Source: Alphaproteobacteria bacterium
GTDB taxonomy: Bacteria > Pseudomonadota > Alphaproteobacteria > Caulobacterales > Maricaulaceae
Direction: 5' to 3'
NCBI GenBank assembly: GCA_024278855.1
Contig: JAJRSJ010000077.1
Location: 1 to 64,000 of the forward strand
Length of the DNA stretch: 64,000 bases
Shown: positions 27,121 through 36,371 of the stretch, in pieces
Layout of the letters: each line of letters opens with the position of its first letter
Numbering within the stretch: the stretch's first letter is position 1
The notes under the pieces: generated by a model
Databases searched by the model: none
Told to the model about the DNA's origin: nothing
The model's input: the letters and a program-made list of their open reading frames with translations, nothing else
Position numbers and translations under genes: made by a program

Positions 27121-27600
27121 TTACGCCGCGCTAGCTTTACGGTCTTCCGTGAGCAAGACATGCAAGGCTTCTTTATTGGGTGCGGTGCGTAATTTATCGC
27201 GGATTTCTTCACGGCGTAACAAACGCGACACTTGTGCCAGTGCTTTTAAATGATCACCACTGGCATTGGCAGGTGCCAAGAGCAGAACAACGAGATCCAC
27301 AGGTTGCTCATCAATAGATTCGTACTCCAAAGGCGTCTCGAGCCGGGCAAACACGGCGCGCACAGAACTTAAACCTTCAAGTCTGGCATGGGGAATGGCC
27401 ACACCATAACCCACACCTGTGCTGCCGAGGCGCTCGCGCTCTGATACGGCACAGACAATATCCCGGCTTTTAACAGCTTCAGCGCCTACGGCACCGCATT
27501 TAATAGCAATATCAGCCATCTCCTGAAACAACTGTTTTTTACTAACGGCATGCAAGTCCGTTATCAAACAGTCCGTTGCAAACAAATCTTCAGTATTCAT
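27121..27600 (-). CDS. ptsN: PTS IIA-like nitrogen-regulatory protein
   Basis: PtsN (EIIA-Ntr) is the terminal phosphoacceptor of the nitrogen phosphotransferase chain and regulates potassium transport and nitrogen/carbon balance. The 159-residue protein has the phosphorylated His71 in GYGVAIPHARLEGL. The gene lies in the conserved rpoN-hpf-ptsN order. The protein is cytosolic; no sugar-transport domains are attached. Confidence 0.95.
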   Translation of the reverse strand: MNTEDLFATDCLITDLHAVSKKQLFQEMADIAIKCGAVGAEAVKSRDIVCAVSERERLGSTGVGYGVAIPHARLEGLSSVRAVFARLETPLEYESIDEQPVDLVVLLLAPANASGDHLKALAQVSRLLRREEIRDKLRTAPNKEALHVLLTEDRKASAA

Positions 27601-27690
27601 GTTCTCTCACAGTTTTAGAGCCCGGCAGGCCGATAGGTTACACATTGTTTCAACACTAAAAACACTCCAGTGTATAAATTCAGGGGGCTC

Positions 27691-28272
27691 TTAGCCTAGC
27701 TGTCTTTGCGGGTCAATCCACCCTACATTGCCGTCTGCGCGTTTAAACACCACATTCAGGCCGCCGTGGGCAGCATTGTTAAAAACAACGGCTCCAGAAT
27801 CGGTTAATCCTAACTCCAAAGATGCCATACTCACCGTCATTGTACGGATTTCGGTTTTTTGCTCGGCAATAACCAAGGGTTCAGCAGGCGGGGCATTGTC
27901 ATGGTCATCTTCATCATCCTCGGCCCCAACCGGGCTTTGTAAAACATATAACGCCAACGCTTCTGCTTTTTGTTCGGCCTGGTGATCCGTCAGACGCCGT
28001 TTATAGCGCCGAAGCCGTTTTTCCAAATGTTCCAATGCCTCATCTGCCGCCACATAAGCATCGTGCGCGCCGCCTTTGGCGGCCATTGAAGCGCCGGAGG
28101 GTAAATGTACGGACATTCCCGCATTAAATCCCGAACCCTCTTTGGAGATCGAAACATAGGCTTCGCCAGAACGGTGGATATATTTATCCATCATATCTTC
28201 AAGCCGTCCGTTGATTCGCTCCGATAAAGCGGCGGAAACGTCAATACCTTTAGATACAATTTTAATTTGCAT
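27691..28272 (-). CDS. hpf: Long-form ribosome hibernation promoting factor
   Basis: The 193-residue protein has an N-terminal S30AE domain (about 1-110; MQIKIVSKGIDVSAALSERINGRLEDMMDKYI) that binds the 30S decoding region, then an acidic linker (EDDEDDHDN). A C-terminal dimerisation domain (MTVSMASLELGLTDSGAVVFNNAAHGG...VGWIDPQ) follows; this long form makes 100S ribosome dimers in stationary phase. ATG at 28272 has AGGAGA upstream. It sits between rpoN and ptsN. Confidence 0.95.
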   Translation of the reverse strand: MQIKIVSKGIDVSAALSERINGRLEDMMDKYIHRSGEAYVSISKEGSGFNAGMSVHLPSGASMAAKGGAHDAYVAADEALEHLEKRLRRYKRRLTDHQAEQKAEALALYVLQSPVGAEDDEDDHDNAPPAEPLVIAEQKTEIRTMTVSMASLELGLTDSGAVVFNNAAHGGLNVVFKRADGNVGWIDPQRQLG

Positions 28273-28344
28273 GGGAAATTTCTCCTGTTTGAGTGTATCT
28301 CAGTCTAACATTATTTGTGACCAAGGTCAGGTGAAAAATGGGGA

Positions 28345-29154
28345 TTATTTAGAATTTTTCAAGATGCGGCGACGTTGAACCGAGGAGGGAATATTTAAGC
28401 TTTCACGGTATTTTGCTACTGTTCTGCGTGCAATATCTATACCTTGATCTTGTAATAAACCTACAAGCTTATCGTCCGACAGCACGTTTTTTGGTTCGCG
28501 TTCTTCTTCAATGAGGATTTTAACTTTATGGCGAACAGCTTCTGCCGAATAGGCCTCGCCGCCGTCCGTAGAAGCAATCGCGGCGGTGAAAAAATATTTA
28601 AGCTCAAAAGTACCGCGTGTGGTGGCCATATACTTGTTGGAGGTGACGCGGCTAACCGTGCTTTCATGCATGTCTATGGCTTCGGCAATGGTTTTTAAAT
28701 TCAGCGGCCGTAAATGGTCAATGCCGTAGGCAAAAAAACCGTCTTGTTGTTTGACGATCTCGCTAGAAACCTTCAAAATTGTCCGGGCGCGCTGATCAAG
28801 GCTTTTGACTAGCCAAGACGCGTTTTGTGCGCATTCAGACATATAGGTTTTTACGTTTTCGTCCTTTGTCCCACCTAAAACTTCCGTGTAATAACGTGAA
28901 TTGACCAAGACACGCGGCAATGTATCAGAATTAAGCTCAACCGCCCAACCGCCATCAGGCCGTTCATGGATAAATACATCCGGCTCAACGGCCCCGGCAG
29001 TATCAACGCCAAAGGCCAGTCCTGGTTTCGGGGCCAAGGCCCGCAAACGGGCCGTATAGACACCTAATTCGTCTTGGTTTAACCCGCAAATTTTAGAAAG
29101 CCCGGCCAAATCATGGTTGGCCAACATATCCAGATTATCTAGCAATATCTGCAT
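28345..29154 (-). CDS. rpoN: RNA polymerase sigma-54 factor, C-terminal half (downstream of in-frame stop)
   Basis: This is the second part of a sigma-54 coding sequence, in the same frame as the preceding fragment. The ATG (29154-29152) directly abuts its TAA. The 269 residues contain the rest of the core-binding region, LDNLDMLANHDLAGLSKICGLNQDEL, the HTH around MHESTVSRVTSNKYM, and an intact RpoN box ARRTVAKYRE near the C-terminus, followed by IPSSVQRRRI. Only the upstream nonsense codon is abnormal; this half shows no decay. It may be expressed by termination-reinitiation at TAAATG. It lies upstream of hpf, as usual for rpoN. Confidence 0.9.
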   Translation of the reverse strand: MQILLDNLDMLANHDLAGLSKICGLNQDELGVYTARLRALAPKPGLAFGVDTAGAVEPDVFIHERPDGGWAVELNSDTLPRVLVNSRYYTEVLGGTKDENVKTYMSECAQNASWLVKSLDQRARTILKVSSEIVKQQDGFFAYGIDHLRPLNLKTIAEAIDMHESTVSRVTSNKYMATTRGTFELKYFFTAAIASTDGGEAYSAEAVRHKVKILIEEEREPKNVLSDDKLVGLLQDQGIDIARRTVAKYRESLNIPSSVQRRRILKNSK

Positions 29155-29856
29155 TTACCCATCAAGCTCGCTGCGTTCTTTGAGCTGTAAAGCCAAGCAC
29201 TCGCTTAAATCGCGGGCCATAACGCCCGTGGGCTCAAACGTCTGCAAAATCGCTAACACCGCGCTTATGCGCGTTGGCTCTACCCCCAAACGATCAGCAA
29301 GCTCCGCCAAATCAGCGCGAAGATAGCCGTTTTCATCTACCTGATCGATCAGATAGGCACCGATCATGCGCTCACGCTCATCATGTATGGCCATGGCCAA
29401 CTGCCCCAAGAGGTGTTCGTTTAGGCTGATTTCATGGGCTGTATTGGCGGCCGGGTCATAATCTGTATTTGGAGAAAAAGACCCTCCCGAACCAGATTTG
29501 CTCCAGTCAACATCCCCGCCAACGGCCGCAGAACTGGGTGCTATCTCGGTTATGGTCGCATCTGCGTTTAACTGTCGCTCCGATGCATCCAAAGCGTCCG
29601 ATGCAGCTTGTGAGGGGGCATTTAAATCAAGTTCAGCCAAACTAGTATCAGGCTCGGCTTTAACGGCGACGTCCTCGGTGCGGCGGTTCTCTGTACCCGT
29701 ACCGCGCTCCAATAGAGGATTGCTCTCCAATTGCTCTTCGACAAATGCCGACAGTTCAATATTTGACAAGGTCAAAAGCTTGATCGCCTGCTGCAATTGC
29801 GGCGTCATGGCCAGACCCGTGCCTTGTTTGAGCTTTATTTGCGGCGATAGCGCCAT
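29155..29856 (-). CDS. rpoN: RNA polymerase sigma-54 factor, N-terminal half (ends at in-frame TAA)
   Basis: Residues 1-233 of sigma-54: region I with MALSPQIKLKQGTGLAMTPQLQQAIKLLTLSNIEL, which holds polymerase inactive until activator ATP hydrolysis; an acidic region II; and the start of the core-binding domain (LAMAIHDERERMIGAYLIDQVDENGYL...). It ends ELKERSELDG-TAA, where other RpoN proteins continue without a break into the LLDNLD helix. The split therefore falls inside the core-binding domain. The ATG at 29856 follows AGGGG. A sequencing or assembly error, a real nonsense mutation, or a two-subunit sigma factor are the alternatives. Confidence 0.9.
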   Translation of the reverse strand: MALSPQIKLKQGTGLAMTPQLQQAIKLLTLSNIELSAFVEEQLESNPLLERGTGTENRRTEDVAVKAEPDTSLAELDLNAPSQAASDALDASERQLNADATITEIAPSSAAVGGDVDWSKSGSGGSFSPNTDYDPAANTAHEISLNEHLLGQLAMAIHDERERMIGAYLIDQVDENGYLRADLAELADRLGVEPTRISAVLAILQTFEPTGVMARDLSECLALQLKERSELDG

Positions 29857-29974
29857 CTTGCACCCCTAATTCAGCCGGGAACATCCCCGACAGAACGGCA
29901 TATATCACATCTCCCTTAAAGAGAAGTTTCACTCATACAAATTAGGGCAATAAGTTCGGAAAAATATACAGATC

Positions 29975-31393
29975 CTAATTTTCCCCATAAATGATTGGTT
30001 TTTTAGGGCTAGGGCTTTTAGAAACAGGGCTTTTTGGGTTGGGCATCGGAGCCAGTGTTTCTTGCTGCGGCTCTGAATTTGGCTCTGGTCGTGGTAATGG
30101 ATAACCAGGTATGGTCATATTGCGACCTTCTGGTGTCCATGCGGCCAACATAAACCCGGTGATGTAATTTGGCGGCAGATTTAACACTTCTTCGCGGCCG
30201 CCGCGTGAGCGGATCAACAGGCTAATCCCGTTGGTTTTAGCAGCGTCCAGACGTTTTCGCGGGACAAATACCCGCAAATTTTCCTGCCGGGCGCAATAAC
30301 GCCGCACCACAGTATCTACATAGCCCGGATTATAATACGGGTCAGTTGGATAATAATTCAAATGGCGACCAGACCGGAGACGGGTGCTAGATTTGTGTTG
30401 ATTGCTTGAATTATTCCCGCTGTTGGAGGTGTTTCCAGTATTGGATCTGTGTGAGTTGGTGTTTGTAGTGTTGTGTGAGTTGGTGTTTGTAGTGTTTTGT
30501 TTAGGATGGTTGGTTCTATATTGCGAAGCTTGTGTAGGTGTTCGCTTGTCCGACGGTGCGCGGGATGATGCGCGAGGCGAGCTTGATGCACCGCGTGTGG
30601 AGCTGTGTGGCTGTCTAGTGCTTTGCGGGCGGCCAGAGCTAGCATATGGGTGCGAACCTGGGTTAAAATACGGGCCAATCTCCGGCTCGGTACCGGGGCC
30701 ATCAGGTTGAGGCGCAGGCTCATTTCTTGTCCGCCGACGTTTTGGTGGTCGTACAGGGGGATGTTCGGTTGTGCTTGTGGTATTATTGCCGTCTGCATGG
30801 TCGCGGGCTCTATCGTGGTCAGCATGATTATCATTATAGTCGGTATGGTCGTTTTGGTCATGATGCCTCCGGCGATCATAACGACCCCGCCGGTTATGGG
30901 GCCCCCTGTCAAAATTGCCATAACCGTAGTTATAATATCCTGCCCCGTAATACCCGTTGCCGAAAGGAAAGCGGCGTACATTTCGTGTATCGGCCCGACA
31001 ATCCAGAACCGAGGCACCAAAATCGGCCAATTGGGCAATCTCGCCATCTGGCCATCTGGCCTGACTATATTGTCTGGTTTCCAAAGGATCAGGCGTAGCA
31101 CTGGTGTAGCTGATAAGAACATCTAGATAGGCGCCACCATTGTGAACCGTACCTTCCTTATCGGTAAATGGCCCGGCCGTGCGCAATTGCGCCATACCCG
31201 CAACTTTGGATCTTAGCTCTCTGAATGTTTTTACCGGTGGGGCGAGAATTTCGCTGACCCCCATATCAGGATAGTTTATTTGTACAGAGTTGGACGCAAT
31301 GTCAACCGGTGTGCGGTGCTCCAGAGTTGTCGTACAGCCGCCTAGTATAACCACGCTAGTCAACAATACATGCTCAAAGTTTTTTATTCCCAT
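29975..31393 (-). CDS. Putative lipoprotein with low-complexity Asn/Thr/His/Ser-rich centre
   Basis: The 472-residue protein (ATG 31393; GTG/TTG options further up) has a lipobox ILGGC near residue 18. The N-terminal ~120 residues are a folded-looking region (LRTAGPFTDKEGTVHNGGAYLDVLISYTSATP). A long disordered middle (about 140-360) is rich in Asn, Thr, His, Arg, Ser and Gly. A conserved-looking C-terminal region has RYCARQENLRVFVPRKRLDAAKTNGISLLIRSRGGREEVLNLPPNYITGF. No known family was recognised. A 24-bp tandem duplication lies inside the repeat region. Antisense frames are long here only because of base composition. Confidence 0.7.
   Translation of the reverse strand: MGIKNFEHVLLTSVVILGGCTTTLEHRTPVDIASNSVQINYPDMGVSEILAPPVKTFRELRSKVAGMAQLRTAGPFTDKEGTVHNGGAYLDVLISYTSATPDPLETRQYSQARWPDGEIAQLADFGASVLDCRADTRNVRRFPFGNGYYGAGYYNYGYGNFDRGPHNRRGRYDRRRHHDQNDHTDYNDNHADHDRARDHADGNNTTSTTEHPPVRPPKRRRTRNEPAPQPDGPGTEPEIGPYFNPGSHPYASSGRPQSTRQPHSSTRGASSSPRASSRAPSDKRTPTQASQYRTNHPKQNTTNTNSHNTTNTNSHRSNTGNTSNSGNNSSNQHKSSTRLRSGRHLNYYPTDPYYNPGYVDTVVRRYCARQENLRVFVPRKRLDAAKTNGISLLIRSRGGREEVLNLPPNYITGFMLAAWTPEGRNMTIPGYPLPRPEPNSEPQQETLAPMPNPKSPVSKSPSPKKPIIYGEN
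30448..30495. repeat. Perfect 24-bp tandem duplication inside the lipoprotein gene
   Basis: Two identical 24-base units (30448-30471 and 30472-30495) each encode an Asn/Thr/Ser/His octapeptide on the minus strand. Keeping a multiple of three, the repeat can expand or contract without breaking the frame, so copy number may vary between strains. Confidence 0.75.
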
Positions 31394-31637
31394 GCACAAC
31401 CATAGCACAGAGCAACAATCCAGCCAAGGTGTATTCTAAGGCAATGTCAGGTGAACAATAGGCCATTTATTACAAAAAGGTTGGGCTAAGTGTTAAACAC
31501 GGCCAAAATACCTAATTTGGCGCTATTTCCTGATTTTGGTTTTTTGGGCTTGCCATTGGGTTGATTCCTGCAAAAATTGGCTTTAAAGCAAAATTATGTA
31601 ACTACATTTCGCGGCTTTGCTTTACATGGGAGCTAAG

Positions 31638-32141
31638 GTGGTTGATTTATTAAGTGAAAAACGTGAGGCGGTGTTTTCGGATTGCCGCAAATACCGCTAC
31701 AGCCTGTCGCAAATATGGGACGAGGATAAAGAGCCGCTCTATTGGTTGATGCTCAACCCAAGCACGGCGGATGAAGTTAAAAATGATCCCACGGTAGAGC
31801 GCTGCGAACGCCGGGCCAGGATGTGGGGTTACGGCGGCTCTGTGGTACTGAATATTTTCGCCTACCGGGCCACCGACCCCAAAAACATGCGCACCCAAAA
31901 AGACCCGGTTGGGCCAGACAATGATGCGTGGATAAGAAAACTGGCCCGGCGCAGTCAAGAGCTCGTTGTGGTCGGCGGCTGGGGTGAACACGGCTCCCAT
32001 ATGGCGCGCGGCCAAGCCGTTCTGGATATTTTCAAGCAAGCAAATGGCCGCATAAATGCTCTAAAAATCAACGCATCCGGTCACCCGGCCCATCCGCTCT
32101 ACATAGCTTATGACAAAACCCCATTTTTGATGGAAGGTTAA
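31638..32141 (+). CDS. DUF1643 domain protein
   Basis: The 167-residue protein matches DUF1643: DCRKYRYSLSQIWDEDKEPLYWLMLNPSTADEVKNDPTVERCERRARMWGYGGSVVLNIFAYRATDP, then a C-terminal half with VVGGWGEHGSH. Function is unknown; members are often associated with mobile or restriction-like contexts, but none is seen here. The GTG at 31638 has GGGAG at ideal spacing; ATG at 31626 is the alternative start. Its stop overlaps the puuD stop by convergent transcription. Confidence 0.85.
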   Translation: MVDLLSEKREAVFSDCRKYRYSLSQIWDEDKEPLYWLMLNPSTADEVKNDPTVERCERRARMWGYGGSVVLNIFAYRATDPKNMRTQKDPVGPDNDAWIRKLARRSQELVVVGGWGEHGSHMARGQAVLDIFKQANGRINALKINASGHPAHPLYIAYDKTPFLMEG

Positions 32142-33316
32142 TCCCTCTCGATCCAGACCCGCAACAATTCCCGCTCCGCGTCCGTCATACCGGTTTCGTT
32201 GCCGAGCGGCATATCTTTGCTGGTGACAGTGCGTTCAAGGATAAGGGCTTTATTTTGACGAATAAGTTCGTCTGTGTCGAGCCGAAACCCTGCTTGTGGT
32301 TCGTCGAAACTTTCGTGGGTCGGGTTCGGGGCGTGACAGGCGGTGCAGTGTTTGTTGATGATTTGGCGGGCCGCTTGGAAGCTCGCTTCACCGACATTTT
32401 GCGGCGCGGTTTTTTTTAAGGCGAGCGGAAATGTGACGGCGGCAATCATGAAAACCACGGCAGCAATAACAAATGGGGCTTTGGGTTTGTTCGTATGTCG
32501 CAAATTGAAATAATGGCGCACGGCTATACCGGCTAGGGAAATCAATGCCAGACTGAGCCAACCAATACCGGAACCGTATGTCATGGGATAATGCGCCGAG
32601 GTCATGATGAACAAGACGGGCAGTGTCATATAATTATTGTGCATGCTTCGAAGTTTGGCCGCTTTGCCAAATTCCGGATTGACCGGACGGCCCGCGATCA
32701 AATCAGCGACGACTATTTTTTGGTTCGGGATAATATTAAAAAACACATTGCCCGCCATGATGGTTCCAATCATGGCCCCGATCTGCATATAAGCGGCCCG
32801 GTCGGAGAATGTCTTGCCTGCAATTATGGCCGCAAGTGTGAACAAGGCGAACAACAAAACCGCAAACAATTTTGGGTGTTTGCGCAAGGGTGATTTGCAC
32901 ATCAGATCATATATGACCCATCCCCCCGCCAGCATAGCCAGACTGGCGCTAATGGCTTGCCAGCTCTCCAGAGCCATTTTGCTTTTGTCGATCAAATATA
33001 AATTAGCCCCGTAATAATAAATCACGGCCATAAGCAAAAACCCGCTAATCCAGGTAAAATAGGCTTCATATTTGAACCAGTGCAAATGGCTGGGCATATT
33101 GCCCGGTGCGGACATGTATTTTTTGTTGTGGTAAAACCCGCCGCCGTGTACCGACCAAAGCTCGCCGTCTGCTTCGCCCTTCTTGACCTTTTCGGGCCGC
33201 TCCAGATTATTATCAAGCCAGACAAAATAAAAGCTGGCCCCGATCCAGGCAATGCCAGTGATTACATGCAGCCAACGCAATATCAGGGAAATCCAGGTGG
33301 TATAATCAATGGCCAT
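32138..33316 (-). CDS. puuD: Membrane urate oxidase (urate hydroxylase) with cytochrome c domain
   Basis: PuuD oxidises urate to 5-hydroxyisourate, passing electrons to a C-terminal cytochrome c. The 392-residue product has about eight membrane helices with conserved His-rich segments (WLHVITGIAWIGASFYFVWLDN; GGFYHNKKY; LHWFKYEAYFTW) and a C-terminal heme-binding CTACH (324-328), with MPLGNETGM supplying a likely axial Met. ATG at 33316 immediately follows the xdhC stop as TAAATG, so it is translationally coupled and is the last gene of the xdh operon. Confidence 0.93.
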   Translation of the reverse strand: MAIDYTTWISLILRWLHVITGIAWIGASFYFVWLDNNLERPEKVKKGEADGELWSVHGGGFYHNKKYMSAPGNMPSHLHWFKYEAYFTWISGFLLMAVIYYYGANLYLIDKSKMALESWQAISASLAMLAGGWVIYDLMCKSPLRKHPKLFAVLLFALFTLAAIIAGKTFSDRAAYMQIGAMIGTIMAGNVFFNIIPNQKIVVADLIAGRPVNPEFGKAAKLRSMHNNYMTLPVLFIMTSAHYPMTYGSGIGWLSLALISLAGIAVRHYFNLRHTNKPKAPFVIAAVVFMIAAVTFPLALKKTAPQNVGEASFQAARQIINKHCTACHAPNPTHESFDEPQAGFRLDTDELIRQNKALILERTVTSKDMPLGNETGMTDAERELLRVWIERD

Positions 33317-34093
33317 TTATTGTCCTATAATTTGTAACAATTGCGCAGCCACAGAGGCCGCAATAATTTCGGGTTCTTTGCCTTGTATGCCCTCAACACC
33401 AATTGGGCAAGTCAAGCGGGAGATTTGTACGGCGGAGAAGCCGTCTTTCTTAAGCCGAGACATAACCCGCGCCCGTTTAGTCTTGGAGCCGATCAAACCG
33501 AGATAGGCAAAATTTCCGCGCTCTAGCACTGCGCAAACCAATTGATAATCCAACGTATGGTCATGGGTCATGATCAAGAACAAAGCATCTTTGGGGGCAT
33601 CCGCAATGATGGGCGCTGGCTCAGAAAATGTTCTTACATTATCCGTAGTCTTTTCCGCACGTGTATCGTAGCATCTCACCTCAAATGGTAAGGGGGCCAG
33701 TGTGTGCATCAGCGCAGTTCCGACATGTCCGGCGCCAAATAGATAAAGCGGGCTATAGGCCGGGCTTTGTGTTTGCGGCAAGTCCGATAGGCTTTCAATA
33801 TTTTGCAAAACCAACTGAACCCGCCCGCCGCAGCATTGCTCCACGTCCGGGCCAAGGATATAATCCAGTGTTTGGCCGTCTTTGACTTTGCTCTCCAGGC
33901 ATTTCCGCGCCGCAATGATGGCCGCGTTCTCCAAATTGCCGCCGCCTATAGTACCGTATTCGCGTTTGCGTGTGACCAACATGACCGTACCGACATCTCG
34001 CGGGGTTGATCCTTCGGTTTTTTCTATACGTACTAGGCAAAATATTTTGCCCTTGTCTAGCAGGGTTTCAGCCGCACTTTGCCAGTTAAACAT
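33317..34093 (-). CDS. xdhC: Xanthine dehydrogenase accessory protein XdhC
   Basis: XdhC binds molybdenum cofactor, sulfurates and inserts it into the large subunit XdhB. The 258-residue protein has the family pattern: an N-terminal VRIEKTEGSTPRDVGTVMLVTRK, GTIGGGNLE, the Cys-pair-containing EQCCGGRVQLV and a C-terminal Rossmann segment (LFGAGHVGTALMHTLAPLPF, HDHTLDYQLV, GLIGSKTKRARV). Its start overlaps the xdhB stop by 8 bases. It links XdhB synthesis to cofactor insertion. Confidence 0.95.
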   Translation of the reverse strand: MFNWQSAAETLLDKGKIFCLVRIEKTEGSTPRDVGTVMLVTRKREYGTIGGGNLENAAIIAARKCLESKVKDGQTLDYILGPDVEQCCGGRVQLVLQNIESLSDLPQTQSPAYSPLYLFGAGHVGTALMHTLAPLPFEVRCYDTRAEKTTDNVRTFSEPAPIIADAPKDALFLIMTHDHTLDYQLVCAVLERGNFAYLGLIGSKTKRARVMSRLKKDGFSAVQISRLTCPIGVEGIQGKEPEIIAASVAAQLLQIIGQ

Positions 34094-36371
34094 TGCTGAT
34101 CGACATAACGGCCCGCAGGATTTCTTCGGGCGTGGCGGGGGTGTTTAAAGCTGCGCGGGACTTGTAATCGCGCGCGGCGCATACGGCGTCCGCCAACGCG
34201 CAGTGTACGGAATTGGCCAGCATGAACGGTGGTTCACCAACGGCTTTGGAACGGTAAATCGTCGCCTCGCGGTTACGGCCTTTGTCCCATATGGCAATGT
34301 TCATAATCTTTGGCCGATCACCAATGGTCGGAATTTTATAGGTGGACGGCGCGTGGGTTTTCAGGTGACCGTCCGTCCCGTACACCAGTTCTTCACAGGT
34401 CAGCCAACCCATGCCTTGAATAAACCCACCTTCAATTTGGCCCAGATCAATCGCCGGGTTTAAGGACTTGCCGCAATCGTGCAAAATGTCAACGCGGGTG
34501 GTTTTATTCTCCCCGGTCAGGGTATCAATAATGACTTCGGATACTGCGGCGCCGTAGGCGAAATAATAAAACGGATTGCCCATCAAGGTCGCAGGATTGT
34601 AGCGGATTTTGGGCGTTTTATAAAACCCGGTGGCGGACAGCTGGATGCGGGCTTCATAGGCGGATAGGGTCAAATCAGCGAAGGAAATGGATTGGCCTGT
34701 CCCATATATATGACCGCCTTCAAACTGGATTTCGGTTTCCGCACAGCCCCATTTTTTGGCGGCATGGGCAATCAATCTCAGTTTAATTTTGCGGGCCGCA
34801 TTTAAGGCCGCCATGCCGTTTAAATCCGTGCCGCTTGATGCGGCGGTGGCGGATGTGTTGGGGACTTTATCGGTGCGGGTTGCGCTGATTTTAATTTGCG
34901 CCAGCGGGATTTTAAACTCTTCGGCCACCACTTGCGCTACCTTGATAAACAGACCCTGACCCATTTCCGTACCGCCGTGGTTTAGATGCACGGAACCGTC
35001 TGCGTAAACATGAATGAGCGCACCAGCTTGGTTGAGATGGGTTTTGGTAAAACTGATGCCGAATTTGACGGGTGTAATGGCAATGCCTTTTCTCAGGATT
35101 TTACTGGTCTTGTTAAAACTGCGAATTTCTGCGCGGCGTTTACGGTAATCGCTGGTCTGCGCCAACGCCTCCAGTATTTCCTTGATCACCGCGTCTTCGA
35201 CGGTTTGGCCGTAAGGCGTGTTGTTGGTTTGCCCTTCTCCGTAAGCATTGAGCAGGCGCACATCTAGCGGGTCTTTGTTTAGAGAAAACGCAATGTCTTC
35301 GATAACTTTCTCAATCCCGAGCATTCCCTGCGGCCCGCCAAACCCGCGAAAGGCGGTGTTGGATACGGTGTGGGTTTTATAGCGGTGTGAGGTAATATGG
35401 GCGGTGGGCAAATCGTAAGCATTATCGGTATGAAACATGGCCCGGTCATTGATTGGCCCTGACAAATCTTTCGAACGGCCACAGCGCGATTCCAGAACTA
35501 CCTTAAGCCCCATAATGCGCCCGGTCTCGTCATAACCGCATTCATAACAATAGATAAAATCATGGCGTTTGCCGGTCATTTTCATATCGTCGTCGCGGTC
35601 GAGGCGGCACTTTACCGCTTGCCCGGTTTTTACCACCGCCAAAGCGGACGCCGCCGCCATAATAGCGGGTTGGGTTTCCTTGCCGCCAAATGCCCCGCCC
35701 ATCCTGCGGACTTCCACGGTCACGTCTTTTTGGGTGCGGCCCAAAACATGGGCGACCACATGCTGAATTTCCGTCGGATTTTGGGTCGAGGAATAGACAT
35801 GCACATCCCCGTCGTCCATGGGGAGTGACATGGCGATCATACCCTCAAGATAGAAATGATCCTGCCCGCCAATGACCAGCTTGCCCTCTATGCGGTGGGG
35901 CGCAGATTTTATAGCTTTGGGCGCATCGCCCTTTGCCATTGTCTTTGCGGGTTCAATCACCAGTTCCGCATCTCTCGCCTGCCCGATTGTGATAATGGCT
36001 GGCAAAGGGGCATAGTCTATTTTGGCTAGCTTGGCGGCACGTGTAGCCAGTTCGCGGGTCGTGGCCACCACGGCGAATATTGGTTGACCCACATATTCGA
36101 CCAAACCATCCGCAAACAAAGGGTCGTCGCCGCCAAACGGGCTGATGTCGTTATGGCCTGGAATGTCTTTGGCGGTGAGAACGCAAGCCACACCTCGTGC
36201 ATTTTTTACAGCCGACAAATCCATGGATTTTATTTGCGCGTGTGCTTCGCTGCTCATGGCGATATACATGTGCAGCAAAGCTTTGGGTTCGGGAATGTCG
36301 TCCAGATATTGCGCCGTGCCGCAAGCTTGTTTGAGAGCGCTGTCATGGGGGACGGATTTATGTACACTCAT
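34086..36371 (-). CDS. xdhB: Xanthine dehydrogenase molybdopterin-binding large subunit
   Basis: The 761-residue subunit (ATG at 36371; the longer frame to 36422 is unsupported) carries the aldehyde oxidase/xanthine dehydrogenase folds. Recognised stretches include SALKQACGTAQYLDDIP at the start, RMGGAFGGKETQP, the substrate-pocket FRGFGGPQGMLGIE and, near the end, VGEPPFMLANSVHCALADAV with the catalytic Glu of AVGEPP. It oxidises hypoxanthine and xanthine to urate. It follows xdhA with a 4-base ATGA overlap; the partner xdhA is interrupted, so activity of the complex is in doubt. Confidence 0.95.
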   Translation of the reverse strand: MSVHKSVPHDSALKQACGTAQYLDDIPEPKALLHMYIAMSSEAHAQIKSMDLSAVKNARGVACVLTAKDIPGHNDISPFGGDDPLFADGLVEYVGQPIFAVVATTRELATRAAKLAKIDYAPLPAIITIGQARDAELVIEPAKTMAKGDAPKAIKSAPHRIEGKLVIGGQDHFYLEGMIAMSLPMDDGDVHVYSSTQNPTEIQHVVAHVLGRTQKDVTVEVRRMGGAFGGKETQPAIMAAASALAVVKTGQAVKCRLDRDDDMKMTGKRHDFIYCYECGYDETGRIMGLKVVLESRCGRSKDLSGPINDRAMFHTDNAYDLPTAHITSHRYKTHTVSNTAFRGFGGPQGMLGIEKVIEDIAFSLNKDPLDVRLLNAYGEGQTNNTPYGQTVEDAVIKEILEALAQTSDYRKRRAEIRSFNKTSKILRKGIAITPVKFGISFTKTHLNQAGALIHVYADGSVHLNHGGTEMGQGLFIKVAQVVAEEFKIPLAQIKISATRTDKVPNTSATAASSGTDLNGMAALNAARKIKLRLIAHAAKKWGCAETEIQFEGGHIYGTGQSISFADLTLSAYEARIQLSATGFYKTPKIRYNPATLMGNPFYYFAYGAAVSEVIIDTLTGENKTTRVDILHDCGKSLNPAIDLGQIEGGFIQGMGWLTCEELVYGTDGHLKTHAPSTYKIPTIGDRPKIMNIAIWDKGRNREATIYRSKAVGEPPFMLANSVHCALADAVCAARDYKSRAALNTPATPEEILRAVMSISNV

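Noticed and set aside
30358-31122. Long antisense/alternative-frame ORFs across the low-complexity lipoprotein gene
   Set aside because: They arise from the repetitive composition of that region, have no ribosome-binding sites and resemble no family.
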